NCBI GenBank assembly: GCA_949825045.1
Contig: OX463813.1
Location: 9,238,001 to 9,302,000 of the forward strand
Reading direction: 5' to 3'
DNA from: Argyresthia goedartella
Taxonomy: Eukaryota > Arthropoda > Insecta > Lepidoptera > Argyresthiidae
DNA length: 64,000 nucleotides
The notes below the pieces were generated by a model that was not told the origin of the DNA, searched no databases, and saw only the letters and a program-made list of their open reading frames with translations. The position numbers and the translations under genes are program-made. Each line of letters begins with the position of its first letter. Position 1 is the first letter of the stretch. Shown piece after piece: positions 39,450 to 52,140 of this stretch.

Positions 39450-42400
39450 AACAATGCCCCCGCGCGTTAAGTATATTACGTTCAGTTACTTTGGACTGTT
39501 TCATGGGCCGGGGTTTAGATTTGGCTACCGAGTAATGGGGTGAGTACAGATCCAGGGGTGACTAAGGATGGATCGTATAGAAGAGAGAATAAGAGTTATT
39601 TCACTATTCACGCCTTGGTCTCTACTCGCTCCTTTTTACGGTACCATGTGTTCGGGAAAGTTGATAAAAAATTAATAGAATTAGTAGCAGAGCAGCTGCC
39701 CTTATAGTCACTCCAATGCAAAATTGACGCAGTTCACGTCAAATATGACTTGTGGTTCATGAAAAACTGTAATTTTTCGACATTATTGGTTTGACTTGAC
39801 ATTGCGTAACGCCATTTTACCAAACGGGGTGGCAGATGGAAAATTGTAGCCCCGTTTAGCCATATATTTGATACCCCATTTTGCGTGACAAGGGAATAGC
39901 CCGTTGCCACATCAATGCTTGTGAATGCGGACAAAGATACTCGCCAAACTGACTGCAACCGTTGGAAGATTAGAGCTATATTCATATAAATACATGTCTA
40001 ATCACCGAATGCACGAACGCCTGCACAAATTAAGTGCCGCTTAAATGTCATAGTAGCGCTGTCAGTTTCCGAGCGAGTGACAGTGACAGCATGACTTTAA
40101 GTGACCATCGAATTTTGAGTGACAGTTTTGCATCCGGGCCTAAACGGACAGCCCAGTAGCAAAAGGCTTCAGGGTGATTTTTTCATCTCCAGATAAACAT
40201 TCAGATAACTTTATTTGATATTTCACACGTTCAAATTCTGTCAAATGCCTCAGATAACCGTTAACAGTGAGGATGGAAAAATAGGTCGAAAAAAAATAGG
40301 GAACGGGGATTTCCTTATAGCTGAAAAAAGATTCGACCCACCTTGATACTCGTTGGGTACTCTTTGCTCATTAAGGTTTCTGTGACTCGAAAAAAATGTT
40401 TGGTAAACTCCAACATTCAATCACTACCAACATCCTAAACAGTGATTCTGTTGAAGGACTTTTATCCTGTTGTCTATGGTTTTGTTCATGACCATAGTTC
40501 ATGACATTGTTCGCAAACACGACACGAGCGATATCTAATAATGCAGTATTCAGAAGCTTTGTTTGTTTTTAATCAGCTGTCAGAAAATCCCGTGCATAGA
40601 AAGGCGGCCCTGTTTGGATATTATTAAAATTAGTGAAATATTTTCCACTAAGATCATTAATCAATCATGATTTGGTAGGTACGAAGATCTTTATGAAGTA
40701 TTCTCTTTTATAAACTTTGATATTTTGGAGTGTTTCCAACGCGCAAACGTTTTTGTATTATTTGTTTAAGGTTTCGAGCATAATTGGTCATTTAATCCTT
40801 AGGATTGGCTTGTGAAGCGGATTATTTGACTAGAGTTAGATGATATTATGAGGTCTAAAACTCATTGAACGATCCTGCCATAGACCTAGCTATGGATCCT
40901 GCTTGTAACTTAGCCGAGCTAGTGATGTATATTAAACATATGCCAATATCGATATTATCGATAACGTCAGATGGACGTTTTTCTTAGAGTGCGGTAGACC
41001 AAACTGTTGTTAAATGTTATCGAATGTGACTATTGAAGTAACAAGTGAGATTAATGTAAAATAGTTTATTTTTATTTTGTTTCGACATTAACTTTTGTTT
41101 CTTACATTAATATTTGAAAAAAAAAAAACTTAATTGACGCATTAAATATATTTGAAGTCAATATATTGCTGTACAGCAAGCATAATAACAAAAATATAAA
41201 TGTTGATGGGGCGACATGCATGCGTTATCAAAAGGTGAGATAACGAGATTGGTTAACTTTAAGCACGAGACAGAAAAATTAAGTGAGAACAAAAGAATCG
41301 TGCTAGGCCTTCTCGACATATTTTATCTATAAAAGCCGAAAACACAAAGAAGATTGAGAAATGGTGAAATTTGTACTTTCGAAATCAAAAAGTTGTTTAA
41401 TTGTTGTTGATGATTGATTGAAGATAATGTATAAAATGTATTTAATCCCATATAACCACAACTCTGTTACGATAGAAATACATAAATAATATCAATAACG
41501 GAGTTCATATTATGTTATTAAAATAGCACAAATTCACAATTTATATATATTGACAAAGGTATAGTTAACTATATTACCAAGCAAATGAAAAGGCCATAAT
41601 TATGAGACACCTAAAAATTATTATAGTCTGGGGATGTTATTTATTTGTAAGTGCATTTATCAACTCAATTATTAATGACTATATATAATATAATATGTAA
41701 CTATATTGATACTATAAATTCCAATGAAAATGCTCGATATTACCATAATACATATCAGAGATGATAATAAATGTATAATTTTACGACCATCACTATATAA
41801 GATTTCACGGAAATTATTATTATACTGAAGCAATAAAAATAACTATTGAGTCTGAACAAGCTTTCCCAAGGAAATAAAATAGTTGACCTCTCTTTGTAAC
41901 CTGTAATGATATCTGATAGGCCAACTGGATGGTTAGAAGCTGAATTTTTTAGGATGTAAGCCAGCTCAGCTGACACCACTTCTTTCTCTACTGAGAGATA
42001 AATACGAATAGCTTCTGAAGAAGGAAAGTTGTTGTTTGTATACTTCGATATGATAATAGTTTTTGTGGCATCTTATACTATATTTGTATAAGAGATGTTT
42101 GTTTGACGATTGTTTGCTGTGTAAGCGGACATGTTAAATGGAAATTACGTGTAAAAGCAATAAGTATGTTTTTATTGTTCGCCGTGCTCGATACGAACAG
42201 GCTGAATTTGATGTTGTATTGTGCGCAGACCTTTGTGGTTACTAATTTCTAATGAGTTCAATTCTTAATTAATGTAGGTCTACCTAAGGTTAATTTCGCC
42301 AATGTCACGTATTTTATAGAATTCTCCTCTCTTGTATCTATCTATACGAAAATTTGTTGTCTTAATGTCTTTGTAATCGGTGATCTCGATTGCTCGAAAT

Positions 42401-44265
42401 CTCAGTAGTATCTTATTCAATCCAAATAATCGCTCTATCTACCTCTGTTACCTTCCATTATATACCATACATCTTCACAAAACTGTTTTAGTTTTTTAAG
42501 ATTTACTTATACCAACTTAGCAATGAATGGAAATTAACTTTAACAACAAGCATCCATTTCTGTCGGTCATTGACAACATGTACAGGAAAACACACAATAG
42601 AAATGCAGCATAGCCTAGTGAAAAATTACTAATATACATCTATATTACTGAAGGTTTGTGATTATATTTCTCATTTATTCAAAATGGCTTAAGTAACCAA
42701 AAAGGTTTGCTAGTTAAGGGGCGCTTTGTGTTAATCGCTTTCAATTACTATCATAAATCGAGAGGCTTTCTTGAATTAATTGTATACTTATAATATGCTT
42801 CATCAATTAACATGAAACATATCGGCTACGGCTTTATATATAAGTTTATAGATAATAAATTTGTATTCGTTGTCAACGTTTCGTGATTGTTTGTTCGTGA
42901 GTCTGTTTCTAAGTGAAAAGTTATCCTACATATAAGATGAGTTTTTAAGTATTAATTAATAAATTATATTCCTCTCTGACTTATCTATGTTGCTTCCCGC
43001 TGTATATAAAAATGCTTTCGTTTTGCAGAGTGAGTCGAGATGTCTCAACTTCTTTTTATAATACTATACTTGAAATTTTCTATGTATTTATATCTACAAT
43101 GAATGATTCTTTGTCGTCTATTGTAAATATTTCTTATTTATAAGTCACTTGTCAAATTTTACGATTTGAATAGCACATGATTTTTCTAACGCAAAATTTC
43201 GATCTTTAGAAAATTACAAATGGCTACTGTGTACTTTTTATTTGAAATTTCCTCACGAACCTCAGATATTTCTGACGCATTTTTATTATGTAGATGAATA
43301 TATGATACTATTTTCCTAATATTTTGTAAGAAACTCCCGTAGTTTGTTTCCTGAATAGTTTGGTAGCATTACGAACATATCGGTGCATTTGTATTTTAAA
43401 AGATAATGTACTAAAATTATTATACGCCATACGATTTGTCTTCCAATAACATTGATCTTATAACAATAGCGTAAAAGTATTGTAGCTTATTATAATATAC
43501 ATACTTAATTATAAAAAATATGTGGTGGTGTCATGTTTTTACTAATATTATAATATTTTATTGTCAATGTAACAGTGAAGATTATTTTGATGTTAATGTA
43601 ACATGCGAATATCTACAACGTTATAAAAATAAGGTTCATAATAATCACAAAAACACCAAACGTAATATATAGTAATGGCATAACATACACCACTGTGCTA
43701 ATTATAAGTGACATATCTCAAAATTATTGTAATTTAGTGCGTTCATTTATTGAAATTGTCTTTATGAATAAATGACGTCAAATCTGACATGTATTTTTTA
43801 ATTTTGTAATATCTACATCATCGATATTTCTAATTCTGATCGACTGGCCCTTGCACATCACTACTCTCTGTTCTCACGGTATCTAGCCCCATCCATCTGT
43901 GTGGGTAACACGAATAATTACTCATCGAAAAAGTATTCTAATTAAACTCTCAGTGACTCTTATTACTTATTAGTTATTATGTACAAGGTTGTAGGCTTCA
44001 TTTCATTTGAACTCGAACACTTTTACGATCAGTCATATACTCGTGCTCCCGGCTCTGGTAAATGAAAACCGAATTAGCTTAGTTTCTGACTATTCACATA
44101 GATGGCGGTACAATAGAGAACGGAAAATGTAAAGTAGTATAGGTATAAAAAGGTTTTTCGGCCGCTGATGAGGTCTCCATCTCTCGCTTGCCCATGCATA
44201 TTCTCTCTTGTTCCCATCCGCCACCACCCCCTCCAGGCGGCACTCTGGCAATAAAATTGGCATCA
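39450..44265. other. AT-rich DNA downstream of the LAMP-like gene
   Basis: It should include the 3'UTR of the LAMP-like gene, whose end I cannot place. 39815-39915 carries the repeat seen at 11390. The remaining sequence has only short chance ORFs and no tRNA-like or TIR signal I could support. Confidence 0.45.
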
Positions 44266-44449
44266 GGGGCCTAATTTTGTACTGGAGATTGCATCGCGAT
44301 CGCTCCGTCCGAGGGGCGTGGAATGCTGTGTTTGGCTTGGCGGAGGCACATATTTTGTTTGGAGACTGACTGTCAAATGCGGCATTTTGCACCCTTTGGA
44401 GCGGTTGCAATGCGATCGCGATGCAATTTCCAGTACAGAATTGGGCCCC
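44266..44449. mobile_element. MITE with 38-bp TIRs beginning GGGGCC(C/T)AATT
   Basis: 184 bp. Left arm 44266-44303 and right arm 44412-44449 are inverted with about three mismatches and contain 'gcatcgcgatcgc'. Outer bases resemble the MITE at 2540, but the interiors are unrelated. No ORF of its own; the antisense ORF across it is chance. Confidence 0.85.
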
Positions 44450-45586
44450 AGGTATATAGACTCTGTCTAAAGAATCATGAACCGGGCAAAGCGCGGCAAA
44501 TTCAAATAACCTTATACCAGTGATACAGTATTTTGGCTGAACGTTTATACAAACATTTTAAATTAAAAGTAGGAATAAAATTATCTTTAAATACAAACCA
44601 TTATTTTCCCTATGAATATTTCCAAGCAAATTCCGACCGTAGCCTGCTTTAACACTTCTTGAAAACCAGAAGAAGAACTGCTCTTAATTAATTTTTTATG
44701 CTTTAGTGAAGTCCATCAGTTAGTCATTCACAAACTAGCGGTTTACTAAATGTTTTTTTTAAACCAATAAAAGTGGTTGGTTAAGTTATGATAGATATGA
44801 CCACAGAGTAAGTAAGTTATTTGTCTGTTGCAAACAACATATGGATACTTTTGTGCTTCGAAATAAAAATATTGTTATTATTTAAAAAATATAATCAATA
44901 AAAAGGTACACATTGTTAAATCGATAATTTAATAGCGATAGACAAATGTCTTTACAAATTAAACACTCATTTACATTTACACACGATTAATTAATATAGA
45001 TCGATAATCACGATTATATAATACCATATCCTTGACGTACCATGACGAAGTAAAATATCAGTAAAATATATTGACAAATGTCAGCAGCATCTACGAGTAT
45101 AATGTCTATTGGGATATTTTGACGAATCGTGAATGTCGCATCCCGTGTAAATGAGCTCTTACTCTAATAAAAATGTGAACGGGAGATTAGTGTTGGTATA
45201 GTAGTTTGTATTAGTCAGCGATTTTTTTAGAGCTGGTTGAATCATTCTGCAGTAAAATCTTCTTGAGAATTCGCGCGTGTTTTTGCCGTCCAGCCGGATC
45301 CGCGAGATAATTCCGTAATTTAGCAGTAGTTTTTTACCAGGAAATCTAAAATTAAAAGGGTAGCATTTAATTACGCATGAATTTTCCCACATCAATGTTA
45401 CTTTGTGGAAAAGGTTCCTAAACACAGATCAAATCATTGCAATAAGCACTATTATTTCATACTAGACAATTTTTCGATAATAATTTTTCACATCACTATC
45501 TATTTCTCAAATTTTATTTTTTATTAACAATGAAAGTAACCAAAATATATGAATTAAAAATAAAATAGAAACACTAAAAGAAACAA
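44450..45586. other. AT-rich non-coding DNA
   Basis: The right end of this stretch contains the 3'UTR of the minus-strand RT gene; no feature is recognisable in the rest. Confidence 0.4.
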
Positions 45587-48442
45587 CTACGCGAATAAAC
45601 CACCCCGGGACATTGCCGAGGCTAAGGTTCCCATGACGCTTGCAGCATTTCCCCGCTGCACCGCCAGGGAGATCCTTTGCATCAGAAATGCCCCAGAGCG
45701 GTTGTCAAATCCTCTATCCCTTAGACGGCGCCCCAGATCCTTGATAAATATTTTCCCTTGTGTCCCCCAAACCCCAGTCGTCTCGAGCGCAAGAGGCACA
45801 AAGATGTAGCTTCCCGTGAGTGCGGCATACTTAAGGCACTTCTGTCTTGCGGCAGACTCGGCGGCTGCACCAGCGCGGGCCGCCGTTGACCCGACATGGG
45901 AGGCTGCAAAGGTGCAGACGCAGGTCGCATCCCATAGCAGGGAACGTCCTCTCTCCCAAGGTACCAGGGTCAAGCCGTCCGGACGCTTCCCATCCGACCG
46001 GCACAAACCTGGCGGCTCCAACACACTAGGAACGTTGGCCGATACCAAAGCCCTACGAACGATGTCGTTTATTGCGTGGTGCCGCGAAAACCTGCCAGCG
46101 CTCCTGGTACAATGTAGGCCATGGCGACCCAACTCATTGACCCATGCCCCACAAACGCATCGATGCGGCTGGCAGATAGTGCAGCCCAAACGCAAAGCGA
46201 CTGCCACGCGCAAAGTGTCGTCGTCCAGGAAAGTTCCCAGCTGGGGAGAAGGCATTGCGTGCAGCCACAACCCCGAGTCGGACTGACAAACGGCACGCAG
46301 GCGCGCCAATTCCGGCCCCGAACTATGAGCGAGGAGATCATCACGAATGACTTCGCACAGGACCTCATCCCAGGAGCGCTGACTACATAGCCTTTCCGGC
46401 AGGTCGCTTCTAGGACACCGGGCACGCCATAAGCTCTCCGCCTCCCCCGCAAAAGGAATGCGGAACCCGTCACCATGTATACCCAAGATGTGAGTAACGA
46501 GGTCCACAACACCATGCGAAGAAGCCAGAAAGCCAGGGAGCTCGGTGTCCTGCAAGCGTCGAACACCTAAACCCCCGTACCTGATGGGCAGCGTGGCTTG
46601 CACCCACTGAGACGAGGACATCTCTACGTTGATGATGCACTCCAACAAATCCTTCAAAACTGCATCGTATCTAGAAGTTATCTCCCTGTGCAACCAAATC
46701 GGGGCAGTCCGTATGGAATAAGTTAGCCTTGGTGAAGAAAGACAACTTTTTAAAATCGTCAAGGCAACATGGGCGGAAAGCTGCTTTAAATGTGGTTTCG
46801 ACGCCTTAAGGATATCAATTTTTGATTGCAATACTCCGGGAATGCCCTCCGGGAAAATAGGAGCACCCAGAAGTGTGAAATCCACCTTATTCCTAAGAAT
46901 GATTCCGGGAACGACTGATTGGATTTCGTCGCTCACCTCTTGAGGTAATTGTCCTGAACAAGAAAATACTTCACACTTCTGGGTATTCAACTTAAGCCCT
47001 AATTTGCCGAACCCCAGTATCAGTCTTCTAAGATCCTCCAGAACCACCTCTGGACTGCCACCGATTGTGCCATAATCTAAATACCACACGTTTAAAGGTG
47101 AACGCAAAGAAGCCACAACTTCTTGGATTGCCATACTGAAGAGAAAAGGACCCAAGGGATCACCCTGCTGAACCCCTACCTTTGACTGCACCAGGCTCCC
47201 ACCGAAAAACAAGTTACTAGTGGCACTGTAACACTGGTGCAGGTATGGGTACAAATTTGGACAACAAGACTTCACCCTACTTAAGACGACGTCCCGCTCA
47301 ACAGTATTAAAGGCGTTCTTAACGTCCACCTTAACAACGATTTCATGTGAGGCAACCCTGCTCATCACATATGAACGAGTAGCATGAATGGCAGCCTCAC
47401 ACCCCAGAGCTACTCCGACTCCTAACTGCTCAGGCTGCAACTGCGATGCTTGATCACCTCTCACCGCACGACAGCACATCTTTGACACCAAACGCCGAAT
47501 CACGCTGCCCACAGCAATTGGCCGAATGCCCCCATCCTTCTTCTCCAAAGCACAAAGAGAGGCTCCATAGATATAAGGGCACACCTCCCTATTAATCACG
47601 CCCTTCAACATGTAGTTTGTCAAATTACATAGAGAACTCAACAGTGCAACCCCACCATCACCAGCCCCTACAGACGTTAATTCCTTAAGGTGCTCAGGGC
47701 GCAAACCATCCAACCCACCAGACGAGCCGTTCTTAAAAGAGGCAATTGTCTGCGCAACGTCACCCACCTCCACAGATAGACACACCGAAGAAAGATCAGG
47801 TTCAGGAGGAAAGTCCAAAGGTCGGTGAGGACAAGGATGCTTTTCTCTTAAGGATTTCAGGGTCTCGTCATTATCAGGTGCGATGGAACAGTCCGACAAT
47901 AACACCCGAACCGCTCCACTCAGATCACCATCGTGCACCTTCGATTCTACTAATCTATAAAACGACCTCTGACCCAAGGGAACCCCCATCGTGGCGCAAA
48001 CTGATGCAAGTGAGTCACTCGGAGCTTCATTTGCAACATTTTCCTTCACTTTCGCGGTGAGTGAACGGCTACGGTCCTCCGATGAGGGAACCCTGAGCGC
48101 AGTGTAAGAAAAGGTCAACAAACTATACCAATCCAAAAGGTCATTAGACTGTATGCAGCGTTCAATAACCTGTGACAATTTAGACGCAGCGATGCACCTA
48201 GCACCCTTCGGAATGTGTTTAAGCACCCTAACATTCCTCCTCAGAATTGATAACTGGTCCAAAGAAGGTGTGGACGCCACCACCCCAGGGAACGCACTCG
48301 GGGCATCCTGAACTAGCAACCGCGCGAAGCGCGTCTGACTACTTCCATGAATGCGGCTAATATGCACACTCAAACCACGGGGAACCACATATAGCCTCGA
48401 TGAATCGGGGCAGTGGGGACACAAAGCTGTAGACATGCTCAT
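45587..48442 (-). CDS. RT with C2H2 finger and restriction-like endonuclease, 951 aa, YLDY active site
   Basis: One uninterrupted ATG-led frame. N-terminal C2H2 finger (C8, C11, H27, H32) preceding HISRIHG. RT domain: GGIRPIAVGSVIRRL, VVKVDVKNAFNT (motif A, D373), GVQQGDPLGP (motif B, D428) and WYLDYGTIGG (motif C). Here the second catalytic aspartate is Y457 (codon TAT, one base from GAT). C-terminal knuckle C762-x-C764...H774...C778 and then RPD822...WD838AT, the order of zinc knuckle and PD-(D/E)XK-type endonuclease in R2-group elements. GC content is well above the flanks. Family members I know have YLDDG. It is either a recently inactivated retroelement or a retained gene without RT catalysis. 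Confidence 0.85.
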   Translation of the reverse strand: MSMSTALCPHCPDSSRLYVVPRGLSVHISRIHGSSQTRFARLLVQDAPSAFPGVVASTPSLDQLSILRRNVRVLKHIPKGARCIAASKLSQVIERCIQSNDLLDWYSLLTFSYTALRVPSSEDRSRSLTAKVKENVANEAPSDSLASVCATMGVPLGQRSFYRLVESKVHDGDLSGAVRVLLSDCSIAPDNDETLKSLREKHPCPHRPLDFPPEPDLSSVCLSVEVGDVAQTIASFKNGSSGGLDGLRPEHLKELTSVGAGDGGVALLSSLCNLTNYMLKGVINREVCPYIYGASLCALEKKDGGIRPIAVGSVIRRLVSKMCCRAVRGDQASQLQPEQLGVGVALGCEAAIHATRSYVMSRVASHEIVVKVDVKNAFNTVERDVVLSRVKSCCPNLYPYLHQCYSATSNLFFGGSLVQSKVGVQQGDPLGPFLFSMAIQEVVASLRSPLNVWYLDYGTIGGSPEVVLEDLRRLILGFGKLGLKLNTQKCEVFSCSGQLPQEVSDEIQSVVPGIILRNKVDFTLLGAPIFPEGIPGVLQSKIDILKASKPHLKQLSAHVALTILKSCLSSPRLTYSIRTAPIWLHREITSRYDAVLKDLLECIINVEMSSSQWVQATLPIRYGGLGVRRLQDTELPGFLASSHGVVDLVTHILGIHGDGFRIPFAGEAESLWRARCPRSDLPERLCSQRSWDEVLCEVIRDDLLAHSSGPELARLRAVCQSDSGLWLHAMPSPQLGTFLDDDTLRVAVALRLGCTICQPHRCVCGAWVNELGRHGLHCTRSAGRFSRHHAINDIVRRALVSANVPSVLEPPGLCRSDGKRPDGLTLVPWERGRSLLWDATCVCTFAASHVGSTAARAGAAAESAARQKCLKYAALTGSYIFVPLALETTGVWGTQGKIFIKDLGRRLRDRGFDNRSGAFLMQRISLAVQRGNAASVMGTLASAMSRGGLFA

Positions 48443-49880
48443 ACAAACTAAATTACTTTTTTTTAATATACAAATTGTAAAATTAAATTAGATGATACAT
48501 TATTACCTCCATGTACAATATATGACCAATAAAATTTAAATAAATAATTAATGAGTTACTTAAAAAAATTTTCGTAGTGCAGTCCCACAACACACCACTG
48601 GTCGTGGCGCTGTACGACGTCGTCGCAGCACACGGCGACGACAAGCCTCGAAGAACTCGTAGAATAGTTTCGTATAATTGAGCTAGATGCATCAGCGTGA
48701 TGACGCGCTCCCGGTGTTGACTAGTGCCGTCTCATAGTTGATGAGAGGCATCTCTCTGCCAATTGGAATCTGCAGTCCTCAGCAATTAGCTAAACAGCTT
48801 ATATCGTAGTATTTTCTACCGACTGATCCTATTATTCAGGTGACATAAGTCATCAAAAACACTAGATTGCACTGTTGTCTGTAGGTATGGAACACATGTG
48901 AAACTGGTCTTTACCAACTTTTTATTGTATAGTTACAGTCTGAGTCACAAACTAGCGGTTTATACGTGAAATATTTTAATTTTTAGAAAAATCCTGAAAA
49001 GATGGTTTGTTATGACATTATTATTATCTATTTCTTGGACAAATTAGTAATAAGTAGGTAAATTATTGTAAATACGCTAATATTAACGTATTTTTGATGT
49101 TCCTTGGCCGAAATAATTTGGGAAATCCTCCGCTAGCCTAATGTATCCACCAAAATGTATAAAATACAAGAAAATCTACGAAATAACATCCTGTGGTAGC
49201 TAATGAATTAGCCTAAGTTTTGATGATTTCTCATATAAATTTTACTCTATATGATATCGTACTACATGACTTTCTGATCCAATTTTATAATTTATCTCAC
49301 TGATAAACCACTTTTATAATTAAAATAACGTTTCCCGAAAGTTTCGATTTGAAATATTCGCCGTCTTTTTTATATTGTGACTATGACAGATGATATTCGA
49401 TGCAATTGAAGAGTTCGTTGTTGTCTGACATATATATATGGCGAGTATTACCTGATTCCTAGTATTACCTAAAGAACTCTCAAACAACCTACTAGGAGAA
49501 GGAATCTCTGAAAAAATATTCATCTTATGTAGTACAATACTACAGAGAGACAATTTGGTTAAATCAGGACAGGATATTATGCGAACACTTCGAAGAAGAT
49601 TGGAGATATATGGCAATCAGGTCATTAAGATGAATTGATTGAAGATACTCTAATGTGCAACTAAAATTTAGCATCAAAAACAAACAGAAACAAGATTCTG
49701 ATCATACTGCCCGAATATTTGGCCACCTTATGTTACAAGTAAAAATTAGACAAGCAAATAGATGGATAATGGGAAGATCTGGGGGTGGAATCTTGGACAC
49801 ATCTGAAAAACTAGGAAATAAAACAGTACATTTAATATTTAAAGACAAACATCCTAACCGAGTAACTAACTAACTATCAG
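48443..49880. other. AT-rich DNA between two RT elements
   Basis: No motif-bearing ORF and no clear element end. The start is the 5' flank of the RT gene, which should contain its 5'UTR. Confidence 0.4.
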
Positions 49881-49889
49881 ATTTTATAG

Positions 49890-52010
49890 ACCAACCTGAC
49901 CTTCCCATTATAACGAATGTCGATATCACCTTAAACCTCATAGAAAAAGTTGCTAGACAACTGTCTGGCGGAACTGGACCAAGCGGCACCGACTCAGAAT
50001 AATGGAAATCACTTCTACTCCGCTTTGGGAGCCACAGCTCAGAAATGAGAGAATCAATCGCAGCACTAACTAGAAAACTCAGCAGTGAAATTGTCGATTG
50101 GGACTGCATAAGAATTCTATTAGCAAGAAGAGGTATAGCACTGGATAAATGTCTAGGCGTCCGCCCTATCGGCATAGGTGAAATACTACAACGCATAATT
50201 GCAAAAGCCATGGCAACCGCAACAGGGCTAGATGTTAAACTAGCATGTGGCTCTGATCAGCTATGTGCAGGTATGAAATGAGGTATTGAAGGAGGGATTC
50301 ATGCCATGACCAAATGTTTTGTGAATATGATGAAGGCCTCCTACTTATAGATGCCGCGAATGCCTTCAACGCGCTGAGTCGCCCAATCGCTCTCTGGAAT
50401 GCTAGAATCTACTGGCCGCGCTGTGTAAGATGTCTTTTCAACACATATAGAGGTTACGCAGTCCTTTGCCTATCAGGCTAAAACGATTTAATCTTAAGCA
50501 AGGAAGCAACAACACAGGGTGATCCATTAGCAATGCTAATGTATGCAGTCGGAATTCTACCCCTAATAATATGATGATTCCGCCTTTTTTGGTAAACTAA
50601 AAAGTTTAAAAGAATGGCTAGAAAAACTGATGAAAGTCCAAAATACAGTTATTTCCCAGAACCTTCAAAAAGCTATATCATAGTCAAAAATAAATCAACC
50701 GTGGAAGCTAACAGACTTTTAAGGAACCTTGGAGTGAAGACTGTACTTTCACATCGGTTTCTGAGCGGCGTCACCGGAGACGAGAATGGACGAAAATAAT
50801 ACATCAAAGAAAAAGTTAAAGAATGGATTGAATGTATAAGACTACTATCAAAAGCAAATAAAAAACACCCACAACTTGTACATACAGCCTTTACAAAATC
50901 ACTCCAATGCGAATGGAGATACTTAAAAACAGTCATGGACTACACTTGTGAGGAATTTCACACTTTGAAACAAACCATCATGACAACACTGATACCATCA
51001 ATCTTTGACAGAGAAATAACGTCACTGGAACATGAACTATTCAGCCTACCGGTGAAACTTGGCGGGCTAGGCATTAACGAACCCATGAATAACAACGACT
51101 GTTATCGTGATAAAACATCGTTAGAATCAAAATGTGTACTAACGCATGCCATAAAATCTGAAGAAAATCTAGACTTACTAGCCGATCAAACTCATGCGGC
51201 AAAAGAGAGACGCTGAAAAAAGTAATGTCATAATACTTAAAATACCAAATAAAATGAAAAGATGTATCCAAAGAGTCGTTAAAAAGAAAACGTCACAATG
51301 GCTAACTATCATCCCGACCACCACAAATAATACTGATCTCACAGCTACCCAGTTTAGGGATGCTTTAGCTATTAGATACGCCCACGAACCTGCCAACCTC
51401 CCTCAGGCCTGCGACGGATGCGGAGAGAATAATTTCGACCTAAACGAGGAAATGAGGATTAATAAAGAAAGGACATGGTCAACACAGAGATGATAGTAAA
51501 AATTGGGCTGAAGCCTGGGGAGCTGGCACAATAGATCCCATAATGCAAGACGCAAATATAAATCAACCAGCACTTATAAGTGATCTGTTACTAAACAGTG
51601 TTTGGGAACATGCAAGGAAAGCGTTCTTCGACGTACGCATAGTAGTTGCTGACGCTTCCACTTACAGCAACCTCACCTGGCAAAAAACAGCACAGAGACA
51701 TAGCCGAGAGAAACACTCAAAATACGACCGCGCAGCTAAAAACCTAATAACTAAGAACCTCATTCACCCCACTAGTTATTTCATACGATGGAGCCTAAGG
51801 AACTGATTATAACAGTTTAAAAAAAAACGTATCAAAACTTAACGAGAAATGGGGAAAAGCATATTCTCAAATAGTGTACTGGCTGAAAGTGAAAATACAA
51901 ATCTCAGTTATAAGAGCAGTTTCCATGAGAGTAAGAGGTACGCGAAAACATGTCAGTGCCTTTCAATGCGAAGATGGAGCAGGAATACTTTGGTGACAGC
52001 TTGTTCTCGT
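49890..52010 (+). pseudogene. Decayed RT element with endonuclease-like C-terminus
   Basis: Pieces of one protein in order: [13 protein letters not shown] (49955), [20 protein letters not shown] and [10 protein letters not shown] (50155-50280), [13 protein letters not shown] (motif A, 50345), a motif B 'TTQGDPLAML' (50510). Then PEPSKSYIIVK (50650), LPVKLGGLGIN (51050), TQFRDALAIRYAHEPANLPQ with CDGCG (51350-51420), ALISDLLLNSVWEHARKAFF followed by DVRI (51570-51640, the endonuclease-like core), and KWGKAYSQIVYWLKVKI to GAGILW (51850-51990). Several stops and frameshifts; motif C is lost. It resembles a multi-copy eukaryotic RT family whose formal name I cannot give. It is distinct from the 951-aa RT next door. 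Confidence 0.8.
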
Positions 52011-52034
52011 GGAACGGAAAACTACATCCGTGTT

Positions 52035-52140
52035 ACCACAAAAAAATTAAACAGCGTTTAACCTCAAAACAAACGTCAAATGCCATACGTATTTGTTTTT
52101 AAACAAGTGTTGAACAGTAGTTTATTTTTTTGTGGTAAGG
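52035..52140 (+). repeat. 'gtttaacctcaaaacaaacgtcaaat' repeat
   Basis: Shared with 15465-15545 and, in part, 57245-57290; class unknown. Confidence 0.55.

Noticed and set aside
45816..46286. 156-codon plus-strand ORF opposite the 951-aa RT, and minus-strand 46069-46566 in another frame
   Set aside because: Opposite or shifted frames of a GC-rich real ORF; no motif.
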